DNA of 58,438 bases from Mycobacterium asiaticum DSM 44297. GTDB lineage: Bacteria; Actinomycetota; Actinomycetes; Mycobacteriales; Mycobacteriaceae. This document shows, piece after piece, positions 34,818 to 43,723 of the stretch. The translations under genes were made by a program, and so were the position numbers. Numbering within the stretch: position 1 is the stretch's first letter; every line of letters starts with the position of its first letter. The stretch spans positions 1,339,924 through 1,398,361 of the forward strand of contig NZ_HG964937.1 of NCBI RefSeq assembly GCF_000613245.1. Direction: 5' to 3'. Under the pieces are notes generated by a model, which had not been told where the DNA came from, did not search any database, and saw nothing but the letters and a program-made list of their open reading frames with translations.

Positions 34818-35645
34818 TCACCCCCGCCGCAACCGAGCCCTGGCCTCCGCTGCCGCTTCGGCGGCAGCCTCGCTGGCGTCCTGCGCGGCCCGGTAGCGGT
34901 CCTCGGCCGCGCTCAACTCGCGCTCGGCCGTCCGCAAACTCTTCAGCGCGTCGTCACGGCGCTGCTCGGCAGCCTCGACCGCGGCCCGCCGTTCGGACAG
35001 CACCCGGTCGGCCTTGGCTTCGGCGCCCTCGGCGGCGGCCACCGCAGCGGTCAGTTTCTCCCGTTGCCGGCGGGCTGCCTCGGCATCTTTGTCGCGTTGA
35101 GGTGCCCCAGCCGCTTTCGGTTTAGGTTTCGGCGGTGCCGGCGGCCGATCATTGCGGGCCGGCTTGGAAACGGCCGTCACGTCGCCGAAATCACCGAATC
35201 CGGACCACTGTTCGGCCTTGGTGAGCCGGCCCAGCCGCGCCGCGACGTCCGGGTCGGCAATTGCGGCTTGCAGTGTGCCGGCCACGTCGTCACGGACCGC
35301 CGCCGAGGGGTTCCTCAGCTCGGCAGCGTCGAAGGCGGCCCTGGTGAGTTCGTTGATCAGGGCGTGTTGTCGGGCCGACAGGTCCCGGATCTGCACGCCG
35401 TCCATCGCGGCATGCGCCGCCCGCAGGCTGTCGCCGAGCTCAGCCAGGCGCGACTTGGCCTCCCGCTGCCCTATCACCAGCCGGTTGACCACCCACGCCG
35501 CCGTGGTGGGACGGCGGGCGGCCGAGATCTCTTTGGCCGCTGCCGCGTCCCCGCGACCCTTGGCCGTTTTCGCCAACTTCGTGCGCTCGGCGGTGAACTC
35601 GTTGGGTGGCGCCCAGTACAGGGTGTCGAGCTCGTCGTCGGCCAT
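34818..35645 (-). CDS. Conserved coiled-coil hypothetical protein
   Basis: This 275-residue protein opens DDELDTLYWAPPNEFTAERT, a stretch conserved in many actinobacterial homologues, and contains PTTAAWVVNRLVIGQREAK. A Pro/Lys-rich linker (RPPAPPKPKPKAAG) leads into a long C-terminal coiled coil of Ala/Glu/Arg heptads (residues ~185-275). There is no signal peptide or membrane segment. I recognise the family but know no function; a scaffold or nucleoid-associated role would be speculation. The start is the ATG at 35643-35645. It lies 17 bp upstream of the DUF1906 gene on the same strand. Confidence 0.83.
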   Translation of the reverse strand: MADDELDTLYWAPPNEFTAERTKLAKTAKGRGDAAAAKEISAARRPTTAAWVVNRLVIGQREAKSRLAELGDSLRAAHAAMDGVQIRDLSARQHALINELTRAAFDAAELRNPSAAVRDDVAGTLQAAIADPDVAARLGRLTKAEQWSGFGDFGDVTAVSKPARNDRPPAPPKPKPKAAGAPQRDKDAEAARRQREKLTAAVAAAEGAEAKADRVLSERRAAVEAAEQRRDDALKSLRTAERELSAAEDRYRAAQDASEAAAEAAAEARARLRRG

Positions 35646-35721
35646 ACCGCCATGATGTCCCCCGGCCGGGTGAGTAACGCAACTGTTTCGAAGCGGAAGT
35701 CAAGGGCTACCTAACGCGGTG

Positions 35722-36984
35722 ATGAAAACCAATCCAGTCCATGGCCGGCGCCGCCAGCTGCTGCTGTGCCTGCTCGTCGTGCTCGGCGTGGTCGGCGTAA
35801 TCGGCGCTGTCCAGCTGGTGTCGCACTGGCGGTGCCCGGACGGCCGCTGCTCGGGCGCTTTGACGATCGCAACGGGGCCTGCCCGCGTCGTCGTGACCCC
35901 AGGCGCCGACGCGCATGACGTTCAGCCCGTCACCCAGGTCGAGGTGAAGGCCGAGACGGGAAGCCTCACCGAGGTTCGCATGGTCAACGACGCGGGCAAA
36001 CCGGTCGACGGCGTGATGACCCCGGACAACACCGTCTGGAAACCCGTCACCGCACTGGGCTACGCGAAGACCTACACACTGACCATCACCAGCCGCGGAC
36101 CGAATGGTGAACAGAACACCCAGGTTTCGTCGTTCTCGACGGTGCGGCCGTCGAACCAGACCAAGGTCGCGTTCACCACGACGTCGGAGGCGGCCCTGCG
36201 CGAGGGCGGCACCTATGGTGTCGGAACGGTCATCGTCGCGCATTTCGATGAGCCCATCGCCGACCGCGCCGCGGCCGAACGGCGGTTGACGGTGACCACC
36301 AACCCCCCGGTGCAGGGCTCCTGGTTCTGGGTCGACGACCAACATGCCCATTGGCGGCCGGAACGGTACTACGCGCCCGGCACCACCGTCACGGCCGAGG
36401 CCAAGATCTACGGAATCCCGGTGGGCGACGGCCTGTTCGGCCAGGAGGACAGCCGGGTGTCCTTCCGGATCGGCGACGCGCACGTCTCCATCGCCGACGA
36501 CGCCACCAAGCTGATCAGTGTCTTCGACAACGGAAAACTGGTTCGCACCATGCCGACGTCCATGGGTATGGGCGGGACCGAGACGGTCGGCGGCCGGACC
36601 CTGTCCTTCTGGACCCCGCCGGGCGTCTACACCGTGCTGGACAAGGCGAACCCGGTGGTGATGGACTCATCGACCTTCGGGCTGCCCAAGAACTCCCGGC
36701 TCGGGTATCGCGAAACCATCAATTACGCCACCCGGATCAGCATCGACGGCATCTATCTGCACCAGCTCGACTCGACCGTGTGGGCGCAGGGCCATACCGA
36801 CACCTCGCACGGTTGCCTGAACCTCAACGGCGAGAACGCCAAATGGTTCTACGACTTCTCGGTGCCCGGCGACGTTGTCGAGGTCCGCAACAGCGGTGGC
36901 CCCCCGCTGAAGACCGAGCAGAACGGCGACTGGACTTTGAGCTGGGAGCAGTGGCGTAAGGGCAGCGCGCTGCAGGCGCAATAG
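35722..36984 (+). CDS. L,D-transpeptidase with Ig-like domains
   Basis: This ~420-residue protein makes 3-3 (meso-DAP to meso-DAP) peptidoglycan cross-links outside the membrane. An N-terminal membrane anchor (LLLCLLVVLGVVGVIGAVQLV) is followed by two Ig-like domains (VEVKAETGSLTEVRMVNDAG; FDEPIADRAAAERRLTVTTN) and the YkuD catalytic domain with IYLHQLDSTVWAQGHTDTSH and GCLN, the catalytic Cys lying near residue 365. The domain order is that of LdtMt2, but the anchor is a transmembrane helix without a lipobox. The ATG at 35722 and the preceding GTG are both possible starts; AAGGG lies ~13 bases upstream. No transpeptidase partner gene is adjacent. Confidence 0.92.
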   Translation: MKTNPVHGRRRQLLLCLLVVLGVVGVIGAVQLVSHWRCPDGRCSGALTIATGPARVVVTPGADAHDVQPVTQVEVKAETGSLTEVRMVNDAGKPVDGVMTPDNTVWKPVTALGYAKTYTLTITSRGPNGEQNTQVSSFSTVRPSNQTKVAFTTTSEAALREGGTYGVGTVIVAHFDEPIADRAAAERRLTVTTNPPVQGSWFWVDDQHAHWRPERYYAPGTTVTAEAKIYGIPVGDGLFGQEDSRVSFRIGDAHVSIADDATKLISVFDNGKLVRTMPTSMGMGGTETVGGRTLSFWTPPGVYTVLDKANPVVMDSSTFGLPKNSRLGYRETINYATRISIDGIYLHQLDSTVWAQGHTDTSHGCLNLNGENAKWFYDFSVPGDVVEVRNSGGPPLKTEQNGDWTLSWEQWRKGSALQAQ

Positions 36985-37085
36985 CGCGCGGTTGAAATCG
37001 CCGAGAAGTCAAGTCTGTGCAGGTCGCCGGCGGTTGGCCGGGATGCGCTCGGATGACGGCCGCCGCGGGGGGTATGTCCGGTCGT

Positions 37086-38456
37086 ATGGAAGTCGACGTC
37101 ATCGAAACCTCGAGTCTGGGCGATCGAAGCTACGTGGTGGCCAGCGACGTCGCGGTGGTGGTGATCGACCCCCAGCGTGACATCGACCGGATCACCCGGC
37201 TGCTCGGCGACCGTGCTGAGCGCATCACTCACGTGCTCGAGACACACCTGCACAACGACTATGTGACGGGTGGGCTGGAGCTCTCCCGAGCGACCGGCGC
37301 CGAGTATGTGGTGCCCGCGGGCGACGAACAGCTCGGCTACCCGGCCCGCCGGGTGGGTGACGGCGACGTCATCGAGGCCGGTGATTTCAGCCTGCGGGTG
37401 GTTCACACGCCCGGCCACACCCGAGAGCACGTGAGCTATGTTCTCACCGCGGCCTCGGGTGAGACGGTGGGTGTATTCACCGGCGGCTCAATGCTTTTCG
37501 ATACCACGGGGCGCACCGATTTGCTCGGCGCCGAGCACGCCCACGAACTCACCGTCGACCAGTACCGGTCGGTGCGCCGGCTGGCTTCCGAGCTTCCCGC
37601 CGACGCCGCGGTTTACCCCACCCACGGCTTCGGCAGTTTCTGCTCGGCCGATACCGCGGGCCGCGACTCGTCGACCGTCGGCGAGCAACGCCGGACCAAC
37701 CCGGCGCTGACCAAGGATGAAGAAACCTTCGTCGAGGAATTGCTCGCCGGGCTGTCGGACTATCCCGCCTACTACGAACACATGGGGGTCATCAACCGCA
37801 ACGGGCCCGAGGCGGTCGACCTGTCGGAGCCCGCGCCGGTCGATCCCGCCGAATTGCGCCGGCGCATCGAGACCGGTGAATGGGTGGTCGATTTGCGCTC
37901 CCGGACCGCTTTCGCCGCGGGCCACCTCGGCGGTTCCTACGGGTTCGAGCTCTCGGATTCGTTCATCACCTATCTGGGTTGGCTGTACGCGTGGGGCGAG
38001 CCATTGACCCTGATCGGGGACGACGCCGACCAGATTGCCACGGCGCGAAGGGAACTGGTGCGAATCGGGGTTGACGATGTGCGCGGCGCTGCAACCGGAG
38101 ACATCCAGCAGCTGGCCGACGGATCGGAATTGCGTGCCTATCGGGTGGCCGACTTCGGTGCGCTGGTCACCGAGATCCGTCGCGACGACGTCGCCGTGCT
38201 GGATGTCCGCCGGGAGGACGAATTCGGGGACGGTCACGTCCGCAAGGCGATCAACATCCCGGTGCACGAATTGACGCGGCGCCTCGATGAACTTCCCGAC
38301 GCGGAGATCTGGGTGCACTGTGCGAGCGGATACCGGGCCTCGGTGGCGGCCTCGATCCTGGACAAGTACGGCCGTACCGCCGTTCTGGTCGACGACAAGT
38401 TCGGCGCCGCAGAGGAACTCGGGTTGACCGAGGCCGGCCGGAAGTCCGCCGGCTAG
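37086..38456 (+). CDS. MBL-fold persulfide dioxygenase-like protein with rhodanese domains
   Basis: This ~456-residue protein begins MEVDVIETSSLGDRSYVV. The metallo-beta-lactamase core has ETHLHNDYVTGG and TPGHTREHVSYVL, typical of ETHE1-like persulfide dioxygenases using mononuclear iron. It is followed by two rhodanese domains: the first (VVDLRSRTAFAAGHLGGSYG) lacks an active Cys, and the second has the Cys loop in WVHCASGYRAS. Together they oxidise glutathione-type or mycothiol-type persulfides to sulfite and move sulfane sulfur. The ATG at 37086 fits the usual family start; MSGRMEV at 37074 also has a G-rich site upstream. Its TAG stop overlaps that of the convergent rhodanese gene. Confidence 0.9.
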   Translation: MEVDVIETSSLGDRSYVVASDVAVVVIDPQRDIDRITRLLGDRAERITHVLETHLHNDYVTGGLELSRATGAEYVVPAGDEQLGYPARRVGDGDVIEAGDFSLRVVHTPGHTREHVSYVLTAASGETVGVFTGGSMLFDTTGRTDLLGAEHAHELTVDQYRSVRRLASELPADAAVYPTHGFGSFCSADTAGRDSSTVGEQRRTNPALTKDEETFVEELLAGLSDYPAYYEHMGVINRNGPEAVDLSEPAPVDPAELRRRIETGEWVVDLRSRTAFAAGHLGGSYGFELSDSFITYLGWLYAWGEPLTLIGDDADQIATARRELVRIGVDDVRGAATGDIQQLADGSELRAYRVADFGALVTEIRRDDVAVLDVRREDEFGDGHVRKAINIPVHELTRRLDELPDAEIWVHCASGYRASVAASILDKYGRTAVLVDDKFGAAEELGLTEAGRKSAG

Positions 38457-39043
38457 GCCACCGACGTCCCGCCGCCGAGTTTGGCCACGACGGTGTCGGC
38501 GTCGGCATCCGCGCCCCGGTTGTAGGGCAGCTTGGACAGGGCGCTGGCCATTGCGCACGTGTCGGTGACGGCCGCGAACGTCAATCCGCCGCCGATAGCG
38601 GCCGCAAGCCACTTCAGCTTCGGCAGCGCGACGCTGCCCAGTACCGACGACAGCACGATGGAGCCGGCGACCAGTCGCACCTGCCGCTCGAGTTCCCAAC
38701 GTTGCCTGCCCCGGTCGACCGCCCGACCCTCCTCCTGCCACCCCGTTATCCCGTTTTCCAGGACACGGCCGGACGGCACACCGGCGCCGCGCAGTAACTC
38801 GCCGGCTTTCGCCGCGCGCTGACCCGACTTGCAGACCAGCACCACTTCCTCTTGTTTGAGCTGCTCGGCGATTTCGGATCGACGCGCCCGCAGCACGTCG
38901 AGGGGCACGTTGTGGGACCCGGCGATATGCGCCGTCTCGTACTCGGCGGGCGTTCGCACGTCCAGTACCCGTGGCGGGCTGGACGAGTCGAGCAGCTTGT
39001 CGAGTTCCGCCGGGCTGATCGTGGCCCCAGCCGGTGTGTTCAT
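38453..39043 (-). CDS. Rhodanese with C-terminal membrane segment
   Basis: This 196-residue protein has a rhodanese domain (ISPAELDKLLDSSSPPRVLD, TPAEYETAHIAGSHNVPLD, active-site loop VLVCKSGQRAAKAGELL with Cys) and a C-terminal hydrophobic region (WELERQVRLVAGSIVLSSVL then LKWLAAAIGGGLTFAAVTDTC) like the DUF2892 membrane tail found with rhodaneses in sulfur-trafficking proteins. A GAGGGAG ribosome-binding site precedes the ATG at 39041-39043. It is convergent with the persulfide dioxygenase gene; both stop codons share CTAG at 38453-38456. It probably receives sulfane sulfur at the membrane; inference from domain and context. Confidence 0.88.
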   Translation of the reverse strand: MNTPAGATISPAELDKLLDSSSPPRVLDVRTPAEYETAHIAGSHNVPLDVLRARRSEIAEQLKQEEVVLVCKSGQRAAKAGELLRGAGVPSGRVLENGITGWQEEGRAVDRGRQRWELERQVRLVAGSIVLSSVLGSVALPKLKWLAAAIGGGLTFAAVTDTCAMASALSKLPYNRGADADADTVVAKLGGGTSVA

Positions 39044-39241
39044 GTCGTTCTCCCTCGAAAACTCGGTCGCCGGTGCGCGCCGCACATCCGGTGAACTGTC
39101 CTGATTCGCATACCCGGCCGGGCGTTCCTGGGTATCGGTTCAAATCGCTGCGACTTTTAACCCGTACCCAGCGATCCTGCGCCGGTGAAACTTTGTTGTT
39201 AAGCCGCGTTATGGCCGCGCGGGAGTCGCTAACATCTTGCT

Positions 39242-39934
39242 GTGCTTCTTCTCGGTGCCCGGAAAATGCTCGTTCGCGGTTTCGCCGCCGCTGTGCCGGC
39301 GGCCGCGCTGTTACTCGCCTGCGTGGTCTTGCCTCCTGGCACGCCCGGTGCCCCGGCAACGGCGTCGGCTGCTTGTCCCGATGTCGAGGTCGTGTTTGCT
39401 CGTGGCCGTTTCGAGTCTGCCGGTCCGGGCACGCTCGGCAACGCCTTCATCAGCTCGCTGCGTTCCAAGATCGGCGGGCGCAGCATGGGCACCTACGCCG
39501 TGAAGTACCCCGCCGACACCGAAGTAGATATCGGCGCCAACGACATGAGCCGCCACGTCCAATACATGGCGAACAGCTGCCCGAACACTCGTCTGGTGCT
39601 GGGTGGCTACTCACTCGGTGCGGCGGTGACCGACGTGGTGTTGGCGGTGCCCATGTCCGCCTTCGGATTCGACAGCCCGCTGCCGGAGGGCACCGATCAA
39701 CACATCGCAGCGGTTGCTCTGTTCGGCAACGGATTCCAGTGGGTGGGGCCGATCACCAATTTCAGTCCTGTCTACAACGATCGCACCATCGAGCTCTGTC
39801 ACGGCGCCGACCCGGTGTGCAACCCAGCCGACCCGAACACCTGGAAAGAGAACTGGCCGCAGCACCTGGCGAGCGCATATGTCGACGCCGGGATGGCCAA
39901 CCAGGCCGCCGACTTTGTCGCCGGCAAGCTGTAA
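39242..39934 (+). CDS. Cutinase family protein, secreted
   Basis: This 230-residue cutinase has a signal peptide (hydrophobic AAAVPAAALLLACVVL, cleavage near ASA) and the hydrolase core VEVVFARGRFESAGPGTLG, nucleophile in GGYSLGAAV (Leu instead of the usual Gln after Ser), Asp in CHGADPVCNPAD and His in WPQHLASAYVD. Cysteines near the N-terminus, before the nucleophile and around the catalytic Asp fit cutinase disulfides. It would act outside the cell on esters or lipids. It starts at the GTG at 39242. It is unlikely to be the same gene as the cutinase at 21382 by duplication, as the sequences differ considerably. Confidence 0.9.
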   Translation: MLLLGARKMLVRGFAAAVPAAALLLACVVLPPGTPGAPATASAACPDVEVVFARGRFESAGPGTLGNAFISSLRSKIGGRSMGTYAVKYPADTEVDIGANDMSRHVQYMANSCPNTRLVLGGYSLGAAVTDVVLAVPMSAFGFDSPLPEGTDQHIAAVALFGNGFQWVGPITNFSPVYNDRTIELCHGADPVCNPADPNTWKENWPQHLASAYVDAGMANQAADFVAGKL

Positions 39935-40267
39935 CTACCTGATCCTGGAAAGCAGCGCGGTCCAGCCGATCGCTGGCAGCGCGCCGCGCACCATCATCAT
40001 GCGGTGAATGCGACGGGCCATCACCAGCCCGGCCAGCTGCACCACAAGGCGGCCGACGGCTATTCGGCTCGTTCGTTGCTTCCAGGTCATTGGTCTGCCG
40101 GCGGTGCGACGGCCCCACTGGTAACCGATGCACAAAGCCATCCCCAGCGCGCAGCCAACGATCAGCACCGTCATGAGTTCAGCGTCCCCGCCCGGCGTCG
40201 CAACCGGGTCACATGCCAGCCACGCCTCGGCCACCGTGGGCCCCCCGACTGCCGGAAATAAAATCAT
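39935..40267 (-). CDS. Small membrane protein of unknown function
   Basis: The frame encodes up to 110 residues, with a hydrophobic segment (LMTVLIVGCALGMALCIGYQ) followed by positively charged TAGRPMTWKQRTSRIAVGRL and a second, weaker hydrophobic stretch. An internal ATG at 40172-40174 (MTVLIVGC) would give 79 residues beginning with the membrane helix and is equally plausible. I do not recognise a characterised family. It is convergent with the cutinase gene, with the two stops abutting. Confidence 0.6.
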   Translation of the reverse strand: MILFPAVGGPTVAEAWLACDPVATPGGDAELMTVLIVGCALGMALCIGYQWGRRTAGRPMTWKQRTSRIAVGRLVVQLAGLVMARRIHRMMMVRGALPAIGWTALLSRIR

Positions 40268-40916
40268 CGTGAAGAATACGGTGTCACGGATGGAATTCCG
40301 GGAACGCCCAGCGGGTAATTAAGTTCACGCTGCGCCGAACTGTTGCAGTGGAATTTCATATGGTCAGCGTGTGGATTTATCTTCATCGATTCACTTCGCT
40401 GTGCTATGGGGCGGCCGCGGCGGCATTTTGGTGAGTTCGCCGGTGCCGCCTATCACCGGTTTCCGGTGACCGATTTTCGCCGTGCGCGCAAAACGCGGCG
40501 CCGATCCCGGCACCGAGGCGACCCAGGCGGCCCCATCGGTGGGGGTCAGGCGTCACCCCCTGCCGCGCGAAATAGCCGCCGCTGCAACGGGTTTAGATGC
40601 CAGCCCTGGTCTGGATGCGGGTCCGGGGTGCCTCGGAAGATCGACAGGCCCGCACTCGACACGCGGGTCGGAGCGTCCAGCTCGGAGCCGCAGATTATCC
40701 GCCGAAGAACTGCGGGGAGGCTGCGCGATTTCTATGAAGTAGGTGTGACTAAAAATCAACATGAATGTTGAGGAAACATCAAGATCAGGGTCCATTCCGG
40801 AGAATCGAGTGCGTTGAACCGGCGGACGCTCTGTCAATACCGTCCTTAGACAACGGCAGCACATAGACGTGTATTGAGCCGAGCGACCGTCCCCACAGCC
40901 CCGATGGAGGAACTTT
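40268..40916. other. Non-coding gap upstream of the PE-PPE operon
   Basis: This gap of about 650 bases holds only short, arginine-rich frames with poor codon pattern on either strand, and I support no gene in it. The last 150 bases are less GC-rich and probably contain the promoter of the PE-PPE-PPE operon. A GAGGAAC site lies just before the PE start. Confidence 0.5.
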
Positions 40917-41216
40917 ATGTCTTTCGTCCGCACTTATCCAGAGCACCTGGCCGCGGCCGCCAGCAACCTGCGGTCCTTGGGCGCCGCCTTGAACGTGGGT
41001 AACGCGGCAGCCGCCGGGCCCACGACGGGCGTCGTTCCCGCCGCTGCCGACGAGGTGTCGATTCTGACGGCCGTACAGTTCGCCACCCACGCCGCGCGGT
41101 TCCAAGAACTGCACGCGCGTGCGGCCCAGATCCAGGCGGCTCTCACGGCCACGCTGGCGACCAGCGCGGGTTCGTATGCGGAGACCGAAGCCGCCAACGC
41201 CGCTGCTGCTCACTGA
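40917..41216 (+). CDS. PE family protein
   Basis: This 99-residue protein is a bare PE domain (start MSFVRTYPEHLAAAASNLRS, Pro-Glu at residues 8-9) ending at SYAETEAANAAAAH, which contains the YxxxE secretion signal used by type VII systems. PE proteins form heterodimers with PPE proteins and are secreted through ESX systems, mostly ESX-5. It has a GGAGGAACTT site upstream of the ATG at 40917. It is followed after 34 bases by a PPE gene and after that by a second PPE gene, forming one operon. Confidence 0.93.
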   Translation: MSFVRTYPEHLAAAASNLRSLGAALNVGNAAAAGPTTGVVPAAADEVSILTAVQFATHAARFQELHARAAQIQAALTATLATSAGSYAETEAANAAAAH

Positions 41217-41250
41217 GCGCACAAACACCGGACTTAGGGGATAAATAGCG

Positions 41251-42438
41251 ATGGTTGATTACGGCTTGCTGCCGCCCGAGATCAACTCCGGGCGGATCTA
41301 CGCCGGTCCGGGGGCAGGTTCGCTGCTCGCGGCCGCTACCGCCTGGAGTGGGCTGGCGGCTGATCTGCAAGCCGCGGCGGCCGGGCATCGATCGGTGATC
41401 ACCGCGTTGACCAGTGGACCGTGGCTCGGGCCGGCGGCGGGGAAATTGCTGGCGAGCGTGAGCCCCTTCATCACCTGGCTGGAGACCAGCGCCGAGCAGG
41501 CCGGTGAGGCGGCAAGCCAGGCGAGCGCGGCCGTGGCCGCCTATGAGGCGGCCTTTGCGGCAAGCGTGCCGCCGCCCCTGATCGCGGCCAACCGTGCCCA
41601 GTTGCAGGAGTTGATCACCACTAATCTGCTGGGCCAGAACAGTGCGGCGATCGCGCAGCTCGAGGCGCAGTACGCCGAATTCTGGGCTCAGGACTCGGGG
41701 GCGATGTACACCTACGCCGGCCGGTCGGCGTCGGCCGCCCAGTTGTCCGAGCTGCCCGCCCCGGCCGAAGTCGCCGACCCGATGGGCGTCGCCGACCAGG
41801 CCATCGCGGTCTTCAAGGCTCAGGTCAACAGCGTCTACACCAACGTCAACAACGTGACGTCGCAAATCACGCCACGGGTCGGCGACGTGCTGAAGACGCT
41901 GTCTGCGCCGATCAACGGCGCGGCCATCGACCAGTTCCTGGCTGCCAACACTCCCTTGGATGACATCGTCTCGCTGTACAGCAAGTACCTGTCCCCGTAC
42001 GTGAACTCGCTGGCGGCGATGATCCAGTCGACGCAGTCGTTCGGTCAGGTCAGCAACGGTCTCACCGCCATGGCCAACTTCGCGAAGCCTGCAGCCGCGG
42101 CGGCGGGTAAGGCGGCCGAGGGTGCGGCGTCGGCCGCCGGCGCCGCCGCTCAGGCCGCCGGTTCGGCGGCGGCCGGGGTGGCGTCCAAGGTCGGCGCCGT
42201 GGCCGCGGGTCTGGGTAAGGCAACTCCTATCGGGGGCCTGTCGGTGCCGGCGAACTGGGTTCCGTGGCAGGCCACCACCAACCCCGGCCTCGTCTCGGCG
42301 ATCTCGACCGGCGCGGAAGGCAACAGCTTCCCGATGGCCCCGCCGTTCGGCCAGTTCGTCAACGGTGGTTACGGCCGCAACCAACCGACCTATGGCTTCA
42401 AGCCTTCGGTCATGGCGAAGCCGCCGGCCGCCGGCTAA
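41251..42438 (+). CDS. PPE family protein, SVP subgroup (first of tandem pair)
   Basis: This 395-residue protein starts MVDYGLLPPEINSGRIYAGP with PPE at residues 8-10, and has the block LGPAAGKLLASVSPFITWLE and NLLGQNSAAIAQLEAQYAEF then WAQD. The SVP motif is GGLSVPANW near residue 330, and it ends KPSVMAKPPAAG like PPE18-type proteins of M. tuberculosis. The middle repeats Ala-rich segments (AAAAAGKAAEGAASAAGAAA). It pairs with the upstream PE protein for ESX export. It shares most of its sequence with the PPE gene that follows, so the two derive from a tandem duplication. Confidence 0.93.
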   Translation: MVDYGLLPPEINSGRIYAGPGAGSLLAAATAWSGLAADLQAAAAGHRSVITALTSGPWLGPAAGKLLASVSPFITWLETSAEQAGEAASQASAAVAAYEAAFAASVPPPLIAANRAQLQELITTNLLGQNSAAIAQLEAQYAEFWAQDSGAMYTYAGRSASAAQLSELPAPAEVADPMGVADQAIAVFKAQVNSVYTNVNNVTSQITPRVGDVLKTLSAPINGAAIDQFLAANTPLDDIVSLYSKYLSPYVNSLAAMIQSTQSFGQVSNGLTAMANFAKPAAAAAGKAAEGAASAAGAAAQAAGSAAAGVASKVGAVAAGLGKATPIGGLSVPANWVPWQATTNPGLVSAISTGAEGNSFPMAPPFGQFVNGGYGRNQPTYGFKPSVMAKPPAAG

Positions 42439-42465
42439 CGGCCGGCTCTGGGGGACAAAAAGCTA

Positions 42466-43659
42466 ATGGTTGACTACGGCTTGTTGCCGCCTGAGATCAA
42501 TTCCGGGCGCATGTACGCCGGTCCCGGGTCGGGTCCGTTGCTAGCTGCCGCGGCGGCCTGGAGTGCACTCGCGACCGACCTGCAGTCCGCCGCGGCGGGC
42601 CACCGGTCGGTGATCACCGAACTGACCAGCGGCCCCTGGCTGGGGCCGTCGTCGGCGTCGCTGCTTGCGGCGGTGACGCCGTTCATCACCTGGCTCGACG
42701 ACAGCGCGCTCGAGGCCGAGCAGACGGCAAGCCAGGCGTTCGCCGCCGCGGCCGCCTACGAGGCGGCGTTTGCGGCAACGATCCCGCCGCCGGTGATCGA
42801 GGCCAACCGCGCGCTGCTGGCGGTGTTGGTCGCGACCAACTTCCTCGGGCAGAACACCCCGGCGATCGCGGCCACCGAAGCCCTCTACGCCGAATTCTGG
42901 GCGCAGGACGCCACGGCCATGTACACCTACGCGGGCAACTCCGCGGCCGCGGCCGAACTGGTGGAATTGCCCGAGCCAACGGACGTCGCAGATCCCTACG
43001 CGTTGATCGACCAGGCGATCGCCGTGTTGAAGTCGCAATACAACAACGGCATCAGCAACATCATGAATATCGCCGGTCAGGTAAACCCGCGGGTGGCGGA
43101 CGTCCTACAAACACTCTCCTCGCCGATCAATGGCCCGGCGATCGACCAGTGGCTGATGGCCAACACGCCGCTGGACGACATAGTGCCGCTGTACAGCAAA
43201 TACCTCTCGCCGTATGTGTCGGCGATCACGGCGGTGTTCCAGTCCGGGCAGGCCTTCGGCCAGGCCAGCAGCGGCTCGATCGCTATGACAACGTTCATGA
43301 ACAACGCGCTCAAGGCGGCCGAAGGTGCGGCGCAGGGCGCGGCCCAAGCCGCGGGAACTGCGGCGGGCACCCTCGGCACCAAGATCGGCAGCGTCACCGC
43401 GGGACTCGGCAGGGCGGTACCGCTCAGCGGATTGTCAGTGCCCGCGAGCTGGACCAGCTCGGTGAACGCGGCAACCGGTACCGGGGCGACGGCGATCAGC
43501 AACGGCACCGCCATCCCCGCCGCGGCGGAAGGAGCCGTCGTCGGCAATACCCCCGTGGCCCCGCCGTTCGGGCAGTTCATCAACGCCGGCAACGGACGCA
43601 AGACCCCGGCATATGGACACCGGCTGACCTTTATGACACGGCCGCCGGCGGCCGGCTGA
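42466..43659 (+). CDS. PPE family protein, SVP subgroup (second of tandem pair)
   Basis: This 397-residue protein is a close paralogue of the preceding one: MVDYGLLPPEINSGRMYAGP, WLGPSSASLLAAVTPFITWL, NFLGQNTPAIAATEALYAEF, WAQDATAMYTYAGNS, LMANTPLDDIVPLYSKYLSP, and the SVP block SGLSVPASW. It ends HRLTFMTRPPAAG. The ATG at 42466 lies 27 bases after the previous stop. Divergence is concentrated in the Ala/Gly-rich C-terminal third, as usual for PPE paralogues. It is probably surface-exposed or secreted by ESX-5. Confidence 0.93.
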   Translation: MVDYGLLPPEINSGRMYAGPGSGPLLAAAAAWSALATDLQSAAAGHRSVITELTSGPWLGPSSASLLAAVTPFITWLDDSALEAEQTASQAFAAAAAYEAAFAATIPPPVIEANRALLAVLVATNFLGQNTPAIAATEALYAEFWAQDATAMYTYAGNSAAAAELVELPEPTDVADPYALIDQAIAVLKSQYNNGISNIMNIAGQVNPRVADVLQTLSSPINGPAIDQWLMANTPLDDIVPLYSKYLSPYVSAITAVFQSGQAFGQASSGSIAMTTFMNNALKAAEGAAQGAAQAAGTAAGTLGTKIGSVTAGLGRAVPLSGLSVPASWTSSVNAATGTGATAISNGTAIPAAAEGAVVGNTPVAPPFGQFINAGNGRKTPAYGHRLTFMTRPPAAG

Positions 43660-43723
43660 CGGCAAGCGGTGCGGATCAGCGAATTTTCAACGCGTCTGGT
43701 GTGACTGCTATGGTCGCTTGCTA

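Noticed and set aside
37488..39359. 623-residue minus-strand frame opposite the persulfide dioxygenase gene
   Set aside because: Shadow of two clear genes; no motif or start signal.
40343..40771. 142-residue plus-strand frame in the gap before the PE gene
   Set aside because: Arg-rich, no ribosome-binding site and no recognisable fold; the codon pattern differs from the real genes.
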